DNA of 64,000 bases, taken from the NCBI GenBank assembly GCA_019614645.1, contig JABWDB010000106.1, forward strand, positions 1 to 64,000, read 5' to 3'. Shown here in pieces: positions 1 through 10,449 of the stretch. The notes under the pieces are model-generated. The model made no database searches. It was given only the letters and a program-made list of their open reading frames with translations, and was not told where the DNA came from. The position numbers and the translations under genes were made by a program. Source of the stretch: Stratiolaelaps scimitus (Eukaryota; Arthropoda; Arachnida; Mesostigmata; Laelapidae). The stretch's first letter is position 1, and every line of letters starts with the position of its first letter.

Positions 1-144
1 CTCGGGAGATCACGGCCTGCACATCCAGGAGGGGAACGCCAAGGACGATGATATTATCAGACGTCTCATCTCGTTCTTTTCGGACGCGAAACAGCTAGCG
101 AATATAGCTATCCACGGGACGGCTCCGCGGAGATTATCCTTGGA

Positions 145-768
145 ATGCTAGACCTGGACGAACCGGAAGAGGCCAGGGACTCACCAGCTCCGAGCAGAAG
201 ATCGCTTATAGTAGGAAAAATTAACGCAGAAGCGGGCGTGGCGCCCGTCATCGATGTCATCCAAAAAACGGCATCCAAGATGAAAAGCAAGCTCGACGGC
301 GCCTGGAAAACGGACGACGGCAGAAACAAGGTCCTTCTGCACGTCACAGAAAGTGTCGACTCCGTGCTGGCAAGGAAGGCAGTCGAGTATTGCCTACTAC
401 TTGATCCCTCGTCGAAGAAGAAGGCCACCCCCGGAGCTGAGATACGACGCAAAGAACGTAACCGGAAGAAAGATGATTCCATCTCCATCAGGACCACCGC
501 GAACAAGACACCAGTCCAATGGGCAATCTTGCTGCAAAAGAAGGTGGATACTTTTAAAGCAGGGGTCTCGGTCAAGAACGTCGTGCCTCTCCAGAGCGGA
601 GACCTCAGGGTGTTCTTCAAGGAGAACCAAAGAGGCGCCACGGCAGCCTTCATGAACAAGATCAAGGCCCAGACCCCACTCGAAACCAAGGAATACGCAC
701 AAGGTACGAGACTTCGTATCCGAGGGCACAACCTAGGCATAACGAGGGAGGACAGTGGAGGCGGTTAG
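145..768 (+). pseudogene. LINE ORF1 (gag-like) fragment
   Basis: An open frame of 207 codons, rich in charged residues and lysine/arginine (KKK and RKERNRKK runs), resembling the middle of R1-type ORF1 proteins, which bind the element's RNA. Another frame covers bases 2-150 and appears to carry the preceding part, so a frameshift lies near 145. Its most similar partner in the window is the ORF1 at 35620-37241. The CCHC knuckles that should follow survive only as a broken stretch (LPYCLKCQKIRRIARDC near 935-990). Confidence 0.5.
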
Positions 769-1122
769 GAGGGACCTGCGACTCGACGCATCGGAGAAGG
801 GCGTGGAGCAGCCAAAGGACCTTGGCGAAGACAGATGGGGGGCCACCATAGTCCTCGATAAGCGAAGGGCGGAGAACTTCTTGCCCAGAGCCACATAAAG
901 ATCGGGTGGACCGCATACCCCATAAGCGAATGGCTCTCTCTCCCGTATTGCCTCAAATGCCAAAAGATAAGACGCATCGCGCGAGACTGCAAAGGGCAGG
1001 AGGTGACAGAAATCAGGTGCCACAACGTGAACCCCACGATCCCCACCGTTGCACATTTTCATTTAGGGGTCCGTCTTTCGAAGCAATGCTAAAAGCAGAC
1101 AGAATGCCTGGCACAACAGGAC

Positions 1123-1780
1123 ATGACCCTCTTCAATGATGGTCTCGAGCCTGCGTTCCGGCGGTCCAACCAAGCCACATTCATCGACCTCACGTTCGGC
1201 ACCGAGGACGTGACAGGAAGACTGAGCAATTGGCGGGTTCTGGACGAGGACTCTTCTAGCGACCACGCTTACATCGTGTACGTGTACGAAGCAACCATAG
1301 GCGCTCAACGGGAGCACACTACCCCCCGGGTGACCTGGCTCACCAACAAAATGGACTTCGACAAACTCCGTACCGAAGTGAGCGCTGGAGCACAGAGGGC
1401 ACTCGACGCTGTAGGCGATATACGACCGAACGTAATGGTGGAAGTACTTAGAGAGGCGTGTGAGGCGGCTTCGGCCAGCCAGCGCAGGACACCGCACAGG
1501 CACCGTCCCCCTAAGTACTGGTGGACCACAGAAATTGCAGACCTGCGAAGGACCTACAATAGGGCACGAGGTCGTATACTCGCGCACGAGGGGCCGGAAG
1601 AGGAGTCGAGGAATCCTGGAAGGTTCTTGAAGAGGCGAGGAAAGCCTACAAGAACGCTGTCAGGAAGAACAAGGCAAGCAAGTGGAGGGAACTATGTGAG
1701 GAGGTGGAAAATGACGTATGGGGTAAACCCTATAAAATCGTCATGGACAAGCTCAGGAGGTCACGACCTAAGTCTGCCTT
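1123..1780 (+). pseudogene. LINE endonuclease C-terminal half plus linker
   Basis: The frame contains TFIDLTF, then WRVLDEDSSSDHAYIV, the terminal beta strands and SDH catalytic box of the R1-type endonuclease that nicks the target. This is followed by the linker motif PPKYWWTTEIADLRRTYN seen in front of R1 reverse transcriptases (compare QYWWNKEIDTAR near 37675 in this window). The N-terminal endonuclease residues (N, E, GD.N) are missing. The frame fails after about 1630 and similarity ends near 1780. Confidence 0.6.
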
Positions 1781-2010
1781 GTAACGTTCAACCTTTCATT
1801 CAATCCGTAATTGAATTCCCGTTCAATTAGAAACTTAACCTGGTAGCACACAGAACGGGACACAACAAACTGCCAATCGCGTCAAGCATCATCTTCGGCC
1901 TCAATTTGAGAACTTCATCGAGATCTTACCTGCCACTTACGTTTCTCACATTAGTTAGTAGTTCAATACTCATCGTAGAGGCCACCATCGATTTCTTAAA
2001 TCGGCTCCTG
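1780..2010 (+). pseudogene. Gustatory-receptor-like N-terminal fragment (family A)
   Basis: About 60 bp of the family A 5' leader (compare 14660-14720) is followed by codons equivalent to the start of the intact receptors: HRTGHNKLPIASSIIFGLNL, then LRTSSRSYLPLTFLT and a first membrane segment. Similarity is lost after about 2010, so only leader, N-terminus and TM1 remain. The expected initiator methionine is lost. It abuts LINE sequence on both sides. Confidence 0.6.
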
Positions 2011-2114
2011 CGTCGTTTGTTGGAGAAAACGAAGGGTTGTTGCAATTTTTCGTTCCGGTTTCTCGCTGTGGTGGCACGGCTATCCGTCTCCGCTCAAATA
2101 GAGCGAAGAATCAC

Positions 2115-2670
2115 GCCGGCAGGGCCATGGGTAATCTAGCGCCGACGAAGGTGAGGAGACGCGCTGCGCCGCCAGGTGCAACCCAGCCCAAGGTGGGTGG
2201 ACGCCACGAAAATGGATACCCCGGGGATATCGAAGGACAAGACCCCATCCCAGGAAGGGGAGGCTCGGGAAGCCTCTAGCGAGGACGGGGCAGAGCGAGG
2301 CCGAACTCGCTACGAGACAGGTCTCCTTGCAGAAGCTGCGAATGCAGGTTAGGGCCCTTGCCCCCTTCGCTACCCCACATAATAAAGAGATGACGGCCAT
2401 AAGGGAAGCTGGCCAATGCTGCAAGGTGACTCCAGCTGGCCTGGAATAAGCACGGTGACCTACGGAGGACCACCAGAAGGGAGATGCAGGTCCTGCGGGC
2501 CACAAACAGTGCGCTGTGCAGAGAGCTCACGGACAACAGCCGCTACGGGTGCACCTGCTCGGAGGCAGTGCAGAAAGGGGCACGGGACGGTGCCTCGACC
2601 CGAGGAATCGACGGAACAAGCAGCCCGGCAGATTGGCTCCAGCTCTTGCGGGAGTGGCGCTCAAGACGAC
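2115..2670 (+). mobile_element. Probable LINE ORF1 N-terminal debris (GC-rich)
   Basis: A GC-rich island in an AT-rich context. One frame gives a charged stretch from an ATG at 2209 (MDTPGISKDKTPSQEGEA) and another a coiled-coil-like REMQVLRATNSALCREL near 2480-2530. This composition (acidic/charged N-terminus followed by a short coiled coil) is typical of R1-like ORF1 proteins, but no diagnostic domain is present and stops interrupt every frame. The assignment rests on composition and on the many LINE fragments nearby. Confidence 0.35.
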
Positions 2671-2689
2671 GACGGGTCTGAGTCCACCG

Positions 2690-3065
2690 TGTGTCGTCTT
2701 CTCGCTCACCGCTATTGCCAGCCGCTCTAATCTTCGCAATACCATGTTTGAAACACCTTTAGTTTTCCCGGAGTCAAGCAAACACGCTCTCGCCTACCGC
2801 TTGCCATCAGTATGGGGTTTCCCCCATCGTGAACGGCGAGTATTTGCGTCGACGAGGCGAATTATTACAACATTAATAAAATGTAGATACCGCAGGTTGT
2901 GAAATCTGTGCCTACTCGTGTATATGTATAAACAATTATGTTCTGATGTGAGAACATAATTCACTAAATATATGTGAGACTATTTTATCATTATTTTGTT
3001 ACGAGAACTCAAGCATTACTGTAATTGCAGTTCCGTCAATGAGCCACCATTTGTATTGTATTGTA
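2690..3065 (+). repeat. Dispersed ~370 bp repeat, copy 1
   Basis: This stretch aligns through most of its length with 44670-45035, sharing the blocks CGCTCACCGCTATTGCCAGC, CTACCGCTTGCCATCAGT, TCTGTGCCTACTCG and an AT-rich end. Its right end (TTACGAGAACTCAAGCATTA and onward) also resembles the tail of the SINE copies at 5535-5605 and 47695. It has no open frame. It may be the 3' end of the LINE that mobilises that SINE, or a longer SINE relative. Confidence 0.55.
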
Positions 3066-3279
3066 AAAGGCCTGTTTACCATGAGCGCAAAGCCTCTTTT
3101 GAATGCCGGTCACTTAGCTCACGTTCTAAAGGCGACGGTCATCTCGTATTGATTTCATTCGCTAACGTGTAGAGCGTAACTCAAATGTCTGCAGTTCAGC
3201 TCGCACAGTCACTGCATAATATAAGCCTGAGCTGCATAATATGGCTAGAAGTGACCTACACGACTGAGTACACGGTTTC

Positions 3280-3330
3280 GGGTTTTCGGGCTGACTTTCA
3301 GCCGGTACTGCGTTTAGCATTGCTTAGCAT
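3280..3330 (-). repeat. SINE-2 tail fragment
   Basis: The string TTTTCGGGCTGACTTTCAGC followed by GGTACTGC...AGCATTGCTTAGCATTGC matches the tail of the tRNA-derived repeat found in full at 9134-9287. The tRNA-like head is absent. A short duplication (GCTTAGCATT) lies at its right end. Confidence 0.5.
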
Positions 3331-3920
3331 TGCAAGGTAACAGCTAATCCATTATTGACTGATGGTATTGATCTGTGCGACATCCGCTTATAGAGCAGGG
3401 TGCACATGTGCACTGTAAGTTGCGATTGCATTTAGGAGAGATTCATTAGCGAAGTGACGCGGTGCGTTTCCAAAAGAAGCATAATCTAAAAACGGATATC
3501 ACCAGTACGAAGAATGACCAGTAGTTGCACAATACAGGATGTTATCTAGGCTGTTCTACGCATTTGTTAAGGCGTTTATTAGGGCCATATTATCGAGGTG
3601 TTCTGTGCCCCTATTGTATTCTATCTGGAACCCATGAATTGAACACAGGAGCAATCGAAGATCGTACTCCAGCAATCTCAATTGTCTCAGGATCTATTTC
3701 GCGTACAGCAAGTAAATATCTGGGCGAATACTTTCTTCGTTACACGCCGCGATGCATAATTTTGAAACCCTGCCCACGATTACTCATGTGCCAACGGAAC
3801 AATAACCTCGAAAGTCTATTATTTAAGGTTTAAAATAATTTCTACGTACCTTGAGGTCACCCGAAGCTGACGAAGCTTTTCAACTTGTTGATTGTCATTA
3901 TGTTTAAGGACGAACAGACA

Positions 3921-4487
3921 ATGGCGAAAGACGAATCAGGACATAGCAGATTGTTTGTCGCGATGAGTGTTATCTTCGGACTTGATGTGCGTACTTCAAC
4001 GAGATCTTACAAATCGCTCATGTTTCTCGCCGTTTGCTTGTTGTGTTACGCGGCTGCGACCATTTCTTTCTTCTTGTCTAAACTTCAGCACCCTTTAAGC
4101 TGTGCAGGAATCGCTTCTTTTATTGCTGAATTAATATCCAATATTTTGTGTGGTCAGATAGTATGGCTGATCATTTTTAAGCGCCCCGAACTGCTGACGC
4201 TCCTAAAAGAACAGAACCAGACTTGGAAGAGTCATCTCGTTCACCTTCTTCTTGCTAGTCCAATTGTGGTCGGTATTATCAACCACATAATTAGACAGAT
4301 GTCCAAAGGGGAGATTCGTTATTCATTATTCTCTGTTTCCTATTGCTTCTTAGCGTACCTGAGGTCATTCATACTTATGACGTACTCGGAGGCTGTAGCT
4401 TCTCTGGAAGAATGTTGCAGGTCGCTTTTAAAAAAGAGAATACGCGCGGCAAGGTACGTCATTTTTTTCGAATCTTTTAAAAGATAA
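3921..4487 (+). pseudogene. Gustatory receptor family A, truncated copy
   Basis: From an ATG at 3921 (MAKDESGHSR, matching MMGHKTGHSR of the intact copies) the frame runs about 189 codons through four predicted membrane segments. These include the family block TYSEAVASLEECCRSLL, where the intact proteins have IYSEAVSSLEERCRSLL. It then departs from the family and stops at 4487. Segments TM5-TM7 and the C-terminal TC(x5)QF motif are missing, and SINE sequence begins 70 bp downstream. An in-frame ATG lies upstream at 3885, but homology supports 3921. A GTACGT donor-like string occurs at about 4454; splicing to a distant exon is not excluded, but no matching exon was found. Confidence 0.7.
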
Positions 4488-4555
4488 GTAGGAAAAATCT
4501 ACGAAATGTGTTCCCAGAAAATGTTAAAATAGCGATAGAGGTTCAATTTAAAAGA

Positions 4556-4664
4556 AGGTAAAGGTTTTATTGGTTTATTAAAGGAGCTGCTGTGCTCGAA
4601 CCTGCGGCCTCTGGCTTCCGACAGCCAGAGACTTAGCCGCCCATGCCACCGCGCTGACATTAGT
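4556..4664 (-). repeat. SINE-1, tRNA-derived, copy 1
   Basis: Read on the minus strand the head begins GTCAGCGCGGTGGCATGG (A-box-like), has a self-complementary anticodon-arm region (CTCTGGC/GCCAGAG) and a B-box-like CAGGTTCGAGCAC. The tail reads CAGCTCCTTTAATAAACC and ends in AATAAAACCTTTACC. The same unit occurs at 47695-47845. It lies just downstream of the truncated receptor at 3921-4487. Confidence 0.7.
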
Positions 4665-4684
4665 TTGATTATAAATCCAGTTCG

Positions 4685-4752
4685 AATAGCCTTTTTTTTC
4701 GGGCTGACTCTCAGCTAACATTTACGGTACTGCTTTCAGCATTGCTGGTGTA
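4685..4752 (-). repeat. SINE-2 tail fragment
   Basis: TTTCGGGCTGACTCTCAGCT, AACATTTACGGTACTGC and TTTCAGCATTGCT match the tail of the SINE at 9134-9287. The head is absent. It sits 20 bp from SINE-1, forming a small SINE cluster. Confidence 0.55.
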
Positions 4753-4754
4753 TT

Positions 4755-6850
4755 CGTGTCCGCCTTGCAACCGGCCACTGGCCACTGGTCTTTCTTTAGT
4801 CTACTTTTTGTTTTCCCATTTTTTGCTCTTATCCGGGCGATCGGTGATGGACTCAACTCGTCTGATTTGCATATCATTTATTGGGCATCCGTTTTGAGTA
4901 GCGAATGCGAACACGCTTCAAGCCTCAATTTTAGCAGCAAGTCACTATCGTTCCAGATCTATCTTCGTCTTTAACTAACATATGATGTTTACTTCTGCTG
5001 TAAACTGTGATGATATTGCGCAAAAAATTTATTATTCATGTTTGAGTTTGATGGAATTCAAATTTACTCCGATTTATTTATGGTTTGGTCACGTAAAGTC
5101 AATAAATCACCAAAAAGCTCTAATTTTTTTAATATGTATTGTGCTTGTTTACAGATCAGCAAATTATGCGAAACAGTATAATTTTTATTTAAATATTTTA
5201 AACAAATGGTTTAATGTAGTTTTAAAGTAGCTGTATTTTTTTACATCGCAGGCATGATATTATTTAATTATAAGATAGTCACTATAAGACGGTAACAACA
5301 ACGATAAAATCACTATTGATATATCTAAAATGTCCCGAGCTTAGTGGCTAAAAATTGTATTTACATAACTACAATAAATTAATATATTGATTGCAATGAT
5401 TTTAGAAGAAGGCCACATGGTTATCTGATCAACAACTGCTCATTGTAATGTATGTTTGTGCTCAATAGCATCCACTATGGTTTGGTTATGTGAGGTCAAC
5501 ATTCATAAAGGAGGTTGCCTTTAAAATGTGACATAAAAGAGAGCTTAAGCATTGTAAAATTGCAGCTCCTTCAATAAACCAATAAACCTTTACCTTTAAT
5601 TAAAACGGGGTATTGTGCTAGTCTAACGATCAGAAAACTAGGATTAAAAATAAAACTCCAAGCTGCTGTGTTTCTTCAAATCACAATAGCTGTTGAACTA
5701 TACGAGAGCATAACAATAAAACGGTAACAGTGACTATACAATCGGTAGCGATTCATTCACGATATTTAGAGCCAGGAGTCTATGGGTATTAATAATATAA
5801 TATACTGATTACTTTTTTATCGATTACAGCAGCGGAGTGTGCACAGACGCCACCTTATGGCTAAAGGAAGAACTGTAATAGTTCACAACGACTAGAAGCC
5901 GCTCGTCGGCGAGAAACGAAAGCTGAGATTGCATCTGAGGATGTCTCACTGTCGACGACATCAAGGCTGGTGAAGAGGTCAATTTCCTAAACCAACACAA
6001 CCGAACAGTTGCAACCAGTGGACTTGATGAATAATGATCAATGATGATGCTGCACTCTATTAGCGATAGATAAGGCAGCGTCTCGTTTTTAAAGCTGGTT
6101 TGTATATATGACCAATTTAACGAGAAGAACATTCTCCGTTGAGACCGTTCAAGGAATTCCTTGAATGAGAACTTTTCTTGTCGCCATATTGCTAAATTTG
6201 ACGTATTTTACCATAGGCAAGCATTTGCTACAGGTAGCATTGTGAGAGGCCGTCATCGTCTCAGAGTTGACTCCAAATCACCTCAAGGTTTACATAAGGT
6301 TGGAATACCATGAGAAACACAGTTAAGCACGTTTGAGATGTATTCGTTAGTGACCGGCCAGATGTGATAGCGGGCAAAGCGCTTTCCGAGAAACTTAACG
6401 GACGGACACACCTAGAAATGACCAATCCTTAACATCTGACTTTCACAACTATTAACAAAGTGGCAGGAAAGTTTCATCTAATGTCGAAAACCGCTCGCAG
6501 TTGTTCTAGCTTAAAGTGATCAAGTGGCGGAGAAAATGCTTCGTGTTGAGCATTTTTTCTATCAGTACCGTTTATCTGTGCATCCGTTCTTGCTGAACTC
6601 AATGTGGAAAACGGACACTGACACAGGAGGATTATACGGGAACAATCTGAATGGCTTTTAGTCAAAGGACACCACAAGAAAAACTCCCCGCATTAAACGA
6701 TCCCTAGCCTTAAATACAGCACCACGGAACTCATCAAGGTGTGTGTTAATGAGAGGCTCATAGTCGTTATCGTTCTGCTTTGGTCTACGCGTTGCCTTTA
6801 ACGCTCTGCCTTTCATTTCATCCGTAATTAAGTATCCGTTCAAGGAGGAA
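4755..6850. other. Non-coding AT-rich spacer conserved between the tandem units
   Basis: No supportable gene. The stretch aligns with about 15060-16930, including the last 60 bp before the receptor start (TCATCCGTAATTAAGTATCC and CAAGGAGGAAACTAAA). It therefore represents duplicated 5' flank, probably including the promoter of the intact receptor. Short open frames on the minus strand near 5824-6132 are only partly preserved in the paralogous segment and are not convincing genes. Confidence 0.6.
5535..5605 (+). repeat. SINE-1 tail fragment, plus orientation
   Basis: TTAAGCATTGTAAAATTGCA, GCTCCTTCAATAAACC and AATAAACCTTTACCTTT match the tail of SINE-1 (47695-47760 reversed). No tRNA-like head remains, as expected for a 5'-truncated retrocopy. 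Confidence 0.6.
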
Positions 6851-6856
6851 ACTAAA

Positions 6857-7939
6857 ATGATGGGACACAAAACGGGTCACAGCAGATTGCTTCTCGTGTC
6901 AAGTGTTCTCTTCGGCCTCGATTTGCGATCTTCGAAGAGATCTTACCTATCACTAACGTTTCTCACTTTTTTGATGATTAGTCTTCCTTCACTCATCGTA
7001 GCGACCATCACGGAGTCCTTCAATCAAGACGAAATGCCTTTAAGTTTTGCAAGAATGTCCTTCATTGTTTGTGGATTGCTCATAATTATGTTGGGTGGCC
7101 AAATACTATGGCTTATTGCTTTCAAACGTGCTAACTTGCTGCAGCTTCTTCATGAATCGAATCAAACTTGGAAAAGGCACTTGGCTCTACTTCTTCTTAA
7201 TGCCGCATGGGTTGTCTGTCAGATAAGCTACGCTATTGACTTTGTGTCCAAAATGAAAATATTCTATGCAGTTATTAGTGTTTTGTATATATCCGTATTT
7301 TATCTGAGGACGTTTATGCTCATGATTTACTCGGAGGCTGTATCGTCTTTGGAAGAACGTTGCAGATCGCTGTTAATGACGGTGACCACTCGAAGGGACA
7401 AGACAAAGATTCCTTCAAAGGAGAAATGGCAAATCCGTGGGTCAATAAGAGAATTAAATTCGTTATTCGCTATACCCCTCTGTTTATGCTATATACAGAT
7501 GCTCGTGGAAACGATCGTGAACGTCAGCGAGCTGATCAGACTTGCGAACGTTTCAAACTACCTTCTGAATTTTGCCGGTCTGATTGGCTTCGTCATCGCA
7601 CTCTACATAGTGGCGCAACAAAGTGCGAACCTCATTGATATCTTTATTGAAATCGAACGTCATACCCTGGAGAGACAAGAGGATGAATTACTTGAGGGCT
7701 TTCCACATAAGACAAGCTCATTGGTTGGCTTCATGCATGTTCAGTGGCTGGTGCTCCGCTTTGATGAAAAATGGGACACTCTTCGCATTGCGTATTTCAC
7801 TCATAGGCAGTCAACGTTTCTATCATATTTATCCACTTGCGTCACCTGTGTGGCTGTTGTGCTACAATTCGATTTCAATGTAGTCAGGGTCATTAATGAC
7901 CTTTCGCAAAAGTATGGCGGTGACGTACGAATAACGTAA
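6857..7939 (+). CDS. Gustatory receptor family A, intact
   Basis: A 360-residue multi-pass membrane protein of the arthropod gustatory receptor (7tm_7) family, whose members act as ligand-gated cation channels in chemosensory neurons. Hydrophobic segments lie at about 31-52, 66-88, 108-128, 136-157, 200-224, 235-256 and 321-344. The family signature TYxxxxxQF appears as TCVAVVLQF at residues 330-338, with Cys in place of Tyr. Length fits the usual 350-450. The ATG follows CAAGGAGGAAACTAAA, a leader conserved before the paralogue at 16933 (same MMGHKTGHSR start); no signal peptide is expected. The last codons overlap GTGACGTACGA, which could contain a splice donor, so the true C-terminus might be spliced. 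The paralogue is clearly homologous along its full length. The ligand cannot be inferred. Confidence 0.85.
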   Translation: MMGHKTGHSRLLLVSSVLFGLDLRSSKRSYLSLTFLTFLMISLPSLIVATITESFNQDEMPLSFARMSFIVCGLLIIMLGGQILWLIAFKRANLLQLLHESNQTWKRHLALLLLNAAWVVCQISYAIDFVSKMKIFYAVISVLYISVFYLRTFMLMIYSEAVSSLEERCRSLLMTVTTRRDKTKIPSKEKWQIRGSIRELNSLFAIPLCLCYIQMLVETIVNVSELIRLANVSNYLLNFAGLIGFVIALYIVAQQSANLIDIFIEIERHTLERQEDELLEGFPHKTSSLVGFMHVQWLVLRFDEKWDTLRIAYFTHRQSTFLSYLSTCVTCVAVVLQFDFNVVRVINDLSQKYGGDVRIT

Positions 7940-9110
7940 TATTTCATTCAGACACATAGGGAGTTTCAAGGGTGCCCTAGGGAAGACTCAATGCAACTAT
8001 CTCAATGTAGCTATCCCTTATGAAATAATCACCTGTATAGCTGTTCAAACGATGCACTCTTTCGTATTGATGCCCTATGAGTTATAGAAACCTCGCTGAC
8101 GGATGAAACAACCTGACGTAGAATTGTCAGGAGATTAATATCGTTCAGAAAAGGCAGAGGCGGTTGAAGAGGCAAAATCTTAATCCTAATAGGAAATGGT
8201 GTTAAATGTACTGAGGTGTTTGTGGAGAACTGCTCAGAAACTGTTTGTGTTAACAGCTTAGCGGATTGTGCCCCTTTTTTCCTAGTTACGGCTGACTCGC
8301 CTGGAACGGATCGTAATTATTGTGATCAAGAGGGCACGGACATTTTAACGAAAGTGCTTTGACATGCTTTGTGACGCTGAGGTCCCGATTGTGATTTTGG
8401 ATAACTTTAATTGTCCTCATTTATAATGGTTAAACGAAGTGACGGTTGGACCGACCTTTGCTCCGACAGAGAAAATTCTTTGATTTTGCAACGGATCGTA
8501 CACGAGCCAACTCATCCCAGTAGTGGATATATTCCTGATATAGCCATCTGCTCAGATAATTTTATACCGAGATTCTGATGTACGTGTACTACCCAGCCCT
8601 GTGCGACCCGATCACCGGATCGCTCCGGGTTGGAGCAATGTGGATTACAATGACATTGTTATGGCGCTGCTGGAGTGATAATAACGGAGAACAGTTACTA
8701 ACTCCATAGTTACTACACATTCGTAGGTGTGCTGTACACAATCTTTCATTACAGGATTTAGCCGAAATTACGATTGGTCGAGGATCCTGAGAAAGTGATA
8801 ATTTTGAGAGGACGTAAAGGGAGTCCATTTTAGTGGCTACTTCGAATATAGTTGTCGGCTGACCCTCAAATATTCGCTACGTGAACCATGTTGACAGTTC
8901 GGAAGCCAGCAACTCATCTCAGTTTGAAAATACGCATATAGAAAAAGAACTCATACACACAACCTTCAAGGGCGCGTTCGAAGCTATACCACATAAAACC
9001 ACGTTCTACATTCGTTTGGTGGCCTCGAATTGAAAAATTGGATTTTGGACTTTGTTCGAGGCAGCTTCTTTCGAGTGAAATTCAACGCCTCGTTTTCAAA
9101 AACTGGATAA
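7940..9110. other. 3' flank of the receptor, no gene seen
   Basis: AT-moderate DNA aligning with about 18007-19690 (for example CATTCAGACACATAGGGAGT and the GTTTTTGTTA...GTGCCCCTTTTTTCC block). No convincing open frame, RNA gene or repeat beyond the unit duplication itself. Confidence 0.5.
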
Positions 9111-9133
9111 GCGACCACAGGATAAATAATAAA

Positions 9134-9287
9134 TTTTCCGGGGTGACTCACAGCCAACATTTAACGTTCACGGTACTGCTTTCGGCATTGCTTCATAAGA
9201 CTTCATGGTGGGGATCGAACCCGTGCACCCACGTGTCTCCTCCGATTACAAGGCGTACACGAATGCACCACGCCACCGGACTCAATC
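9134..9287 (-). repeat. SINE-2, tRNA-derived, full copy with empty-site paralogue
   Basis: On the minus strand the head reads CCGGTGGCGTGGTGCATTCG (A-box-like TGGCGTGGTG), then GGTGCACGGGTTCGATCCCC (B box). The tail is CTTATGAAGCAATGCCGAAA...GTGAGTCACCCCGG. It interrupts the tandem-unit border: 9111-9123 GCGACCACAGGAT on the left and CAGGATGCCCACAGGGGACG on the right, whereas the paralogue at 19757 reads GCGACCACAGGATGCC without it. CAGGAT is the apparent target-site duplication. Confidence 0.75.
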
Positions 9288-9289
9288 GC

Positions 9290-9512
9290 AGGATGCCCAC
9301 AGGGGACGGTTCTTGGAAACCTCACCTAATCCTCACCTTAAGATTTATGTTGAACCCATTATGACGTATGCAGCGCCAGTATGGTACCCAGGATTAAAAC
9401 TGGACAAAGAGAGGCTGCAAAAAGTAGGGGATAAATTCGTGAAACGCGTCGCTTTTAAATGTCAATGTACGAGGGAGGAAGTGAATATCATGCCAACATT
9501 GGCATGATATTC
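9290..9512 (+). mobile_element. Jockey/CR1-like LINE RT C-terminal fragment
   Basis: The frame from about 9330 contains VEPIMTYAAPVWYPGLKLDK and LQKVGDKFVKRVAF, the thumb/C-terminal region found after the catalytic part of jockey/CR1-type reverse transcriptases (usual form: RPIMTYACPVW). It is cut off at 9512 in a perfect hairpin (9483-9512). The homologous position in tandem unit 2 (19780 onward) carries an earlier part of an RT, including its catalytic box. Confidence 0.55.
9483..9512. repeat. Perfect hairpin at a LINE truncation point
   Basis: GAATATCATGCCA (9483-9495), loop ACAT, TGGCATGATATTC (9500-9512). The left arm is in frame with the LINE fragment; the right arm is its exact reverse complement, and unrelated minus-strand LINE sequence starts directly after. 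Confidence 0.8.
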
Positions 9513-9519
9513 TCAGTAA

Positions 9520-10100
9520 GGTTACACGGCAAGTACTCTGGTGAATTTGCCTTGCCGATCTTTCGCAGATACTCCTGGAAACAGCCGTGGCCCGTGAGCA
9601 CCTGCGTCAGCCCGTAGGTGAGCTCACCGTGTTTCTCACTTCTCTGTTGCTCATACCCCCGACAGATGTGAATTGCAAGCTGTCGTTGGAATGGCGTCGT
9701 TGTGAATGATGTGCAATTTTGTTCTCCTTGATTGGGTGAACATTGATTTATTGATCTAATTGATTGATTCTGCCCAGATTAGGACGGCATACATGAGGAT
9801 AGGCTTTGCGACAGTTGCGAGCAGTCGTCGCTTGCTATCACCCGCTCCGACCACTCGCAGTAGCAGCCTTCTAACCGCATAGTTGACGTGCGAGGTGAAG
9901 GTTTGCCCTCGGTCGAGAATTACCCCAAGGTACTTAACCTCCTTCTTAATGGCGAACTTCCGGTTCTCTACACCTCTTGCGAGTCACCAGAAGTATTAAC
10001 TTCAGACTTCTCCGGGGCAAGCTCTAAGATGTTTTCCTCCATCCACTTAGAGATCTGGTCAAGCGCTGTTACGAACACATCCCTATCTGAATCAGTCTAA
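9520..10100 (-). mobile_element. R1-like LINE RT C-terminal fragment
   Basis: On the minus strand the region near 9990-9770 reads KYLGVILDRGQTFTSHVNYA, then RRLLATVAKPILMYAVLIWA, the standard post-catalytic block of R1/LOA-type RTs. The region near 9640-9530 reads ELTYGLTQVLTGHGCF and YLRKIGKANS, equivalent to EISYFITQVIIGHGDF and YLHRIGKAPS in the LINE at 37935-38942. About 130 bp between the two blocks are unaligned. Frame changes and a stop-rich start show it is dead. Confidence 0.6.
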
Positions 10101-10440
10101 GCTAAATGACTACACGATATTACGTATGGTTGGAAGTCAAGTAGACCGAGACGACGGGAAGGCCGTGTAAGGGAATAGGCTACCGTGATAATCCCCGCAG
10201 GGCCGTGTTGAAAGGACACGGATCACGAGAAAGCAAACTCACTGATCTCACGAGAAGAGAAAAGAAGGAGGACGACATGAACGTCGCTAGTTTTTATACT
10301 GCACGGCAACGTATTCCGTTAGATGGCGCCACCCGCCGGTCTATTGACATTCCGACTTTTATTTTGACGTCTTGACAGTGCCGCCTAATTTGAAATGGAA
10401 ATCTATGACAACTATGTTTGTCACAAGCGCAATGCTTGTT
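10101..10440. other. No gene seen
   Basis: No coding signal or recognisable repeat. A purine-rich patch (AAAGAAGGAGGACGACATGA) and the string ATGGCGCCACCCGCC are the only distinctive features. Confidence 0.4.
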
Positions 10441-10449
10441 TTGCTTTCG

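Larger units (their letters stand above)
1..1780 (+). mobile_element. R1-like non-LTR retrotransposon, 5' portion (ORF1 and endonuclease end)
   Basis: A decayed plus-strand LINE enters from the left window edge. It shows an ORF1 (gag-like) region, a degenerate cysteine-rich stretch near 940-1060, and the C-terminal half of an apurinic-like endonuclease with its linker towards the RT. The RT itself is absent: LINE sequence stops near 1780 and receptor-like sequence follows. The order ORF1, zinc-knuckle remnant, endonuclease with an S-D-H box matches the R1 clade and the better copy at 35.5-39.1 kb. Several frame changes are needed to read it, so it is a dead copy. Confidence 0.65.
3070..9130 (+). 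repeat. Tandem unit 1 of receptor family A
   Basis: A ~6 kb segment repeated, diverged, at about 12965-19775. Matching landmarks run in the same order in both: the leader CATGAGCGCAA block (3080/12985), a receptor pseudogene (3921/13717), the AT-rich spacer (4980/15100), the segment with the CGGAGTGTGC box (5830/15910), the intact receptor (6857/16933), its 3' flank, and the right boundary GCGACCACAGGAT (9111/19757). The unit contains one probable functional receptor and one dead one. Confidence 0.75.

Noticed and set aside
5824..6132. Possible small minus-strand gene in the tandem unit (102 codons)
   Set aside because: The paralogous segment at 15817-16020 is open for only 67 codons, with indels that change the frame; no domain.
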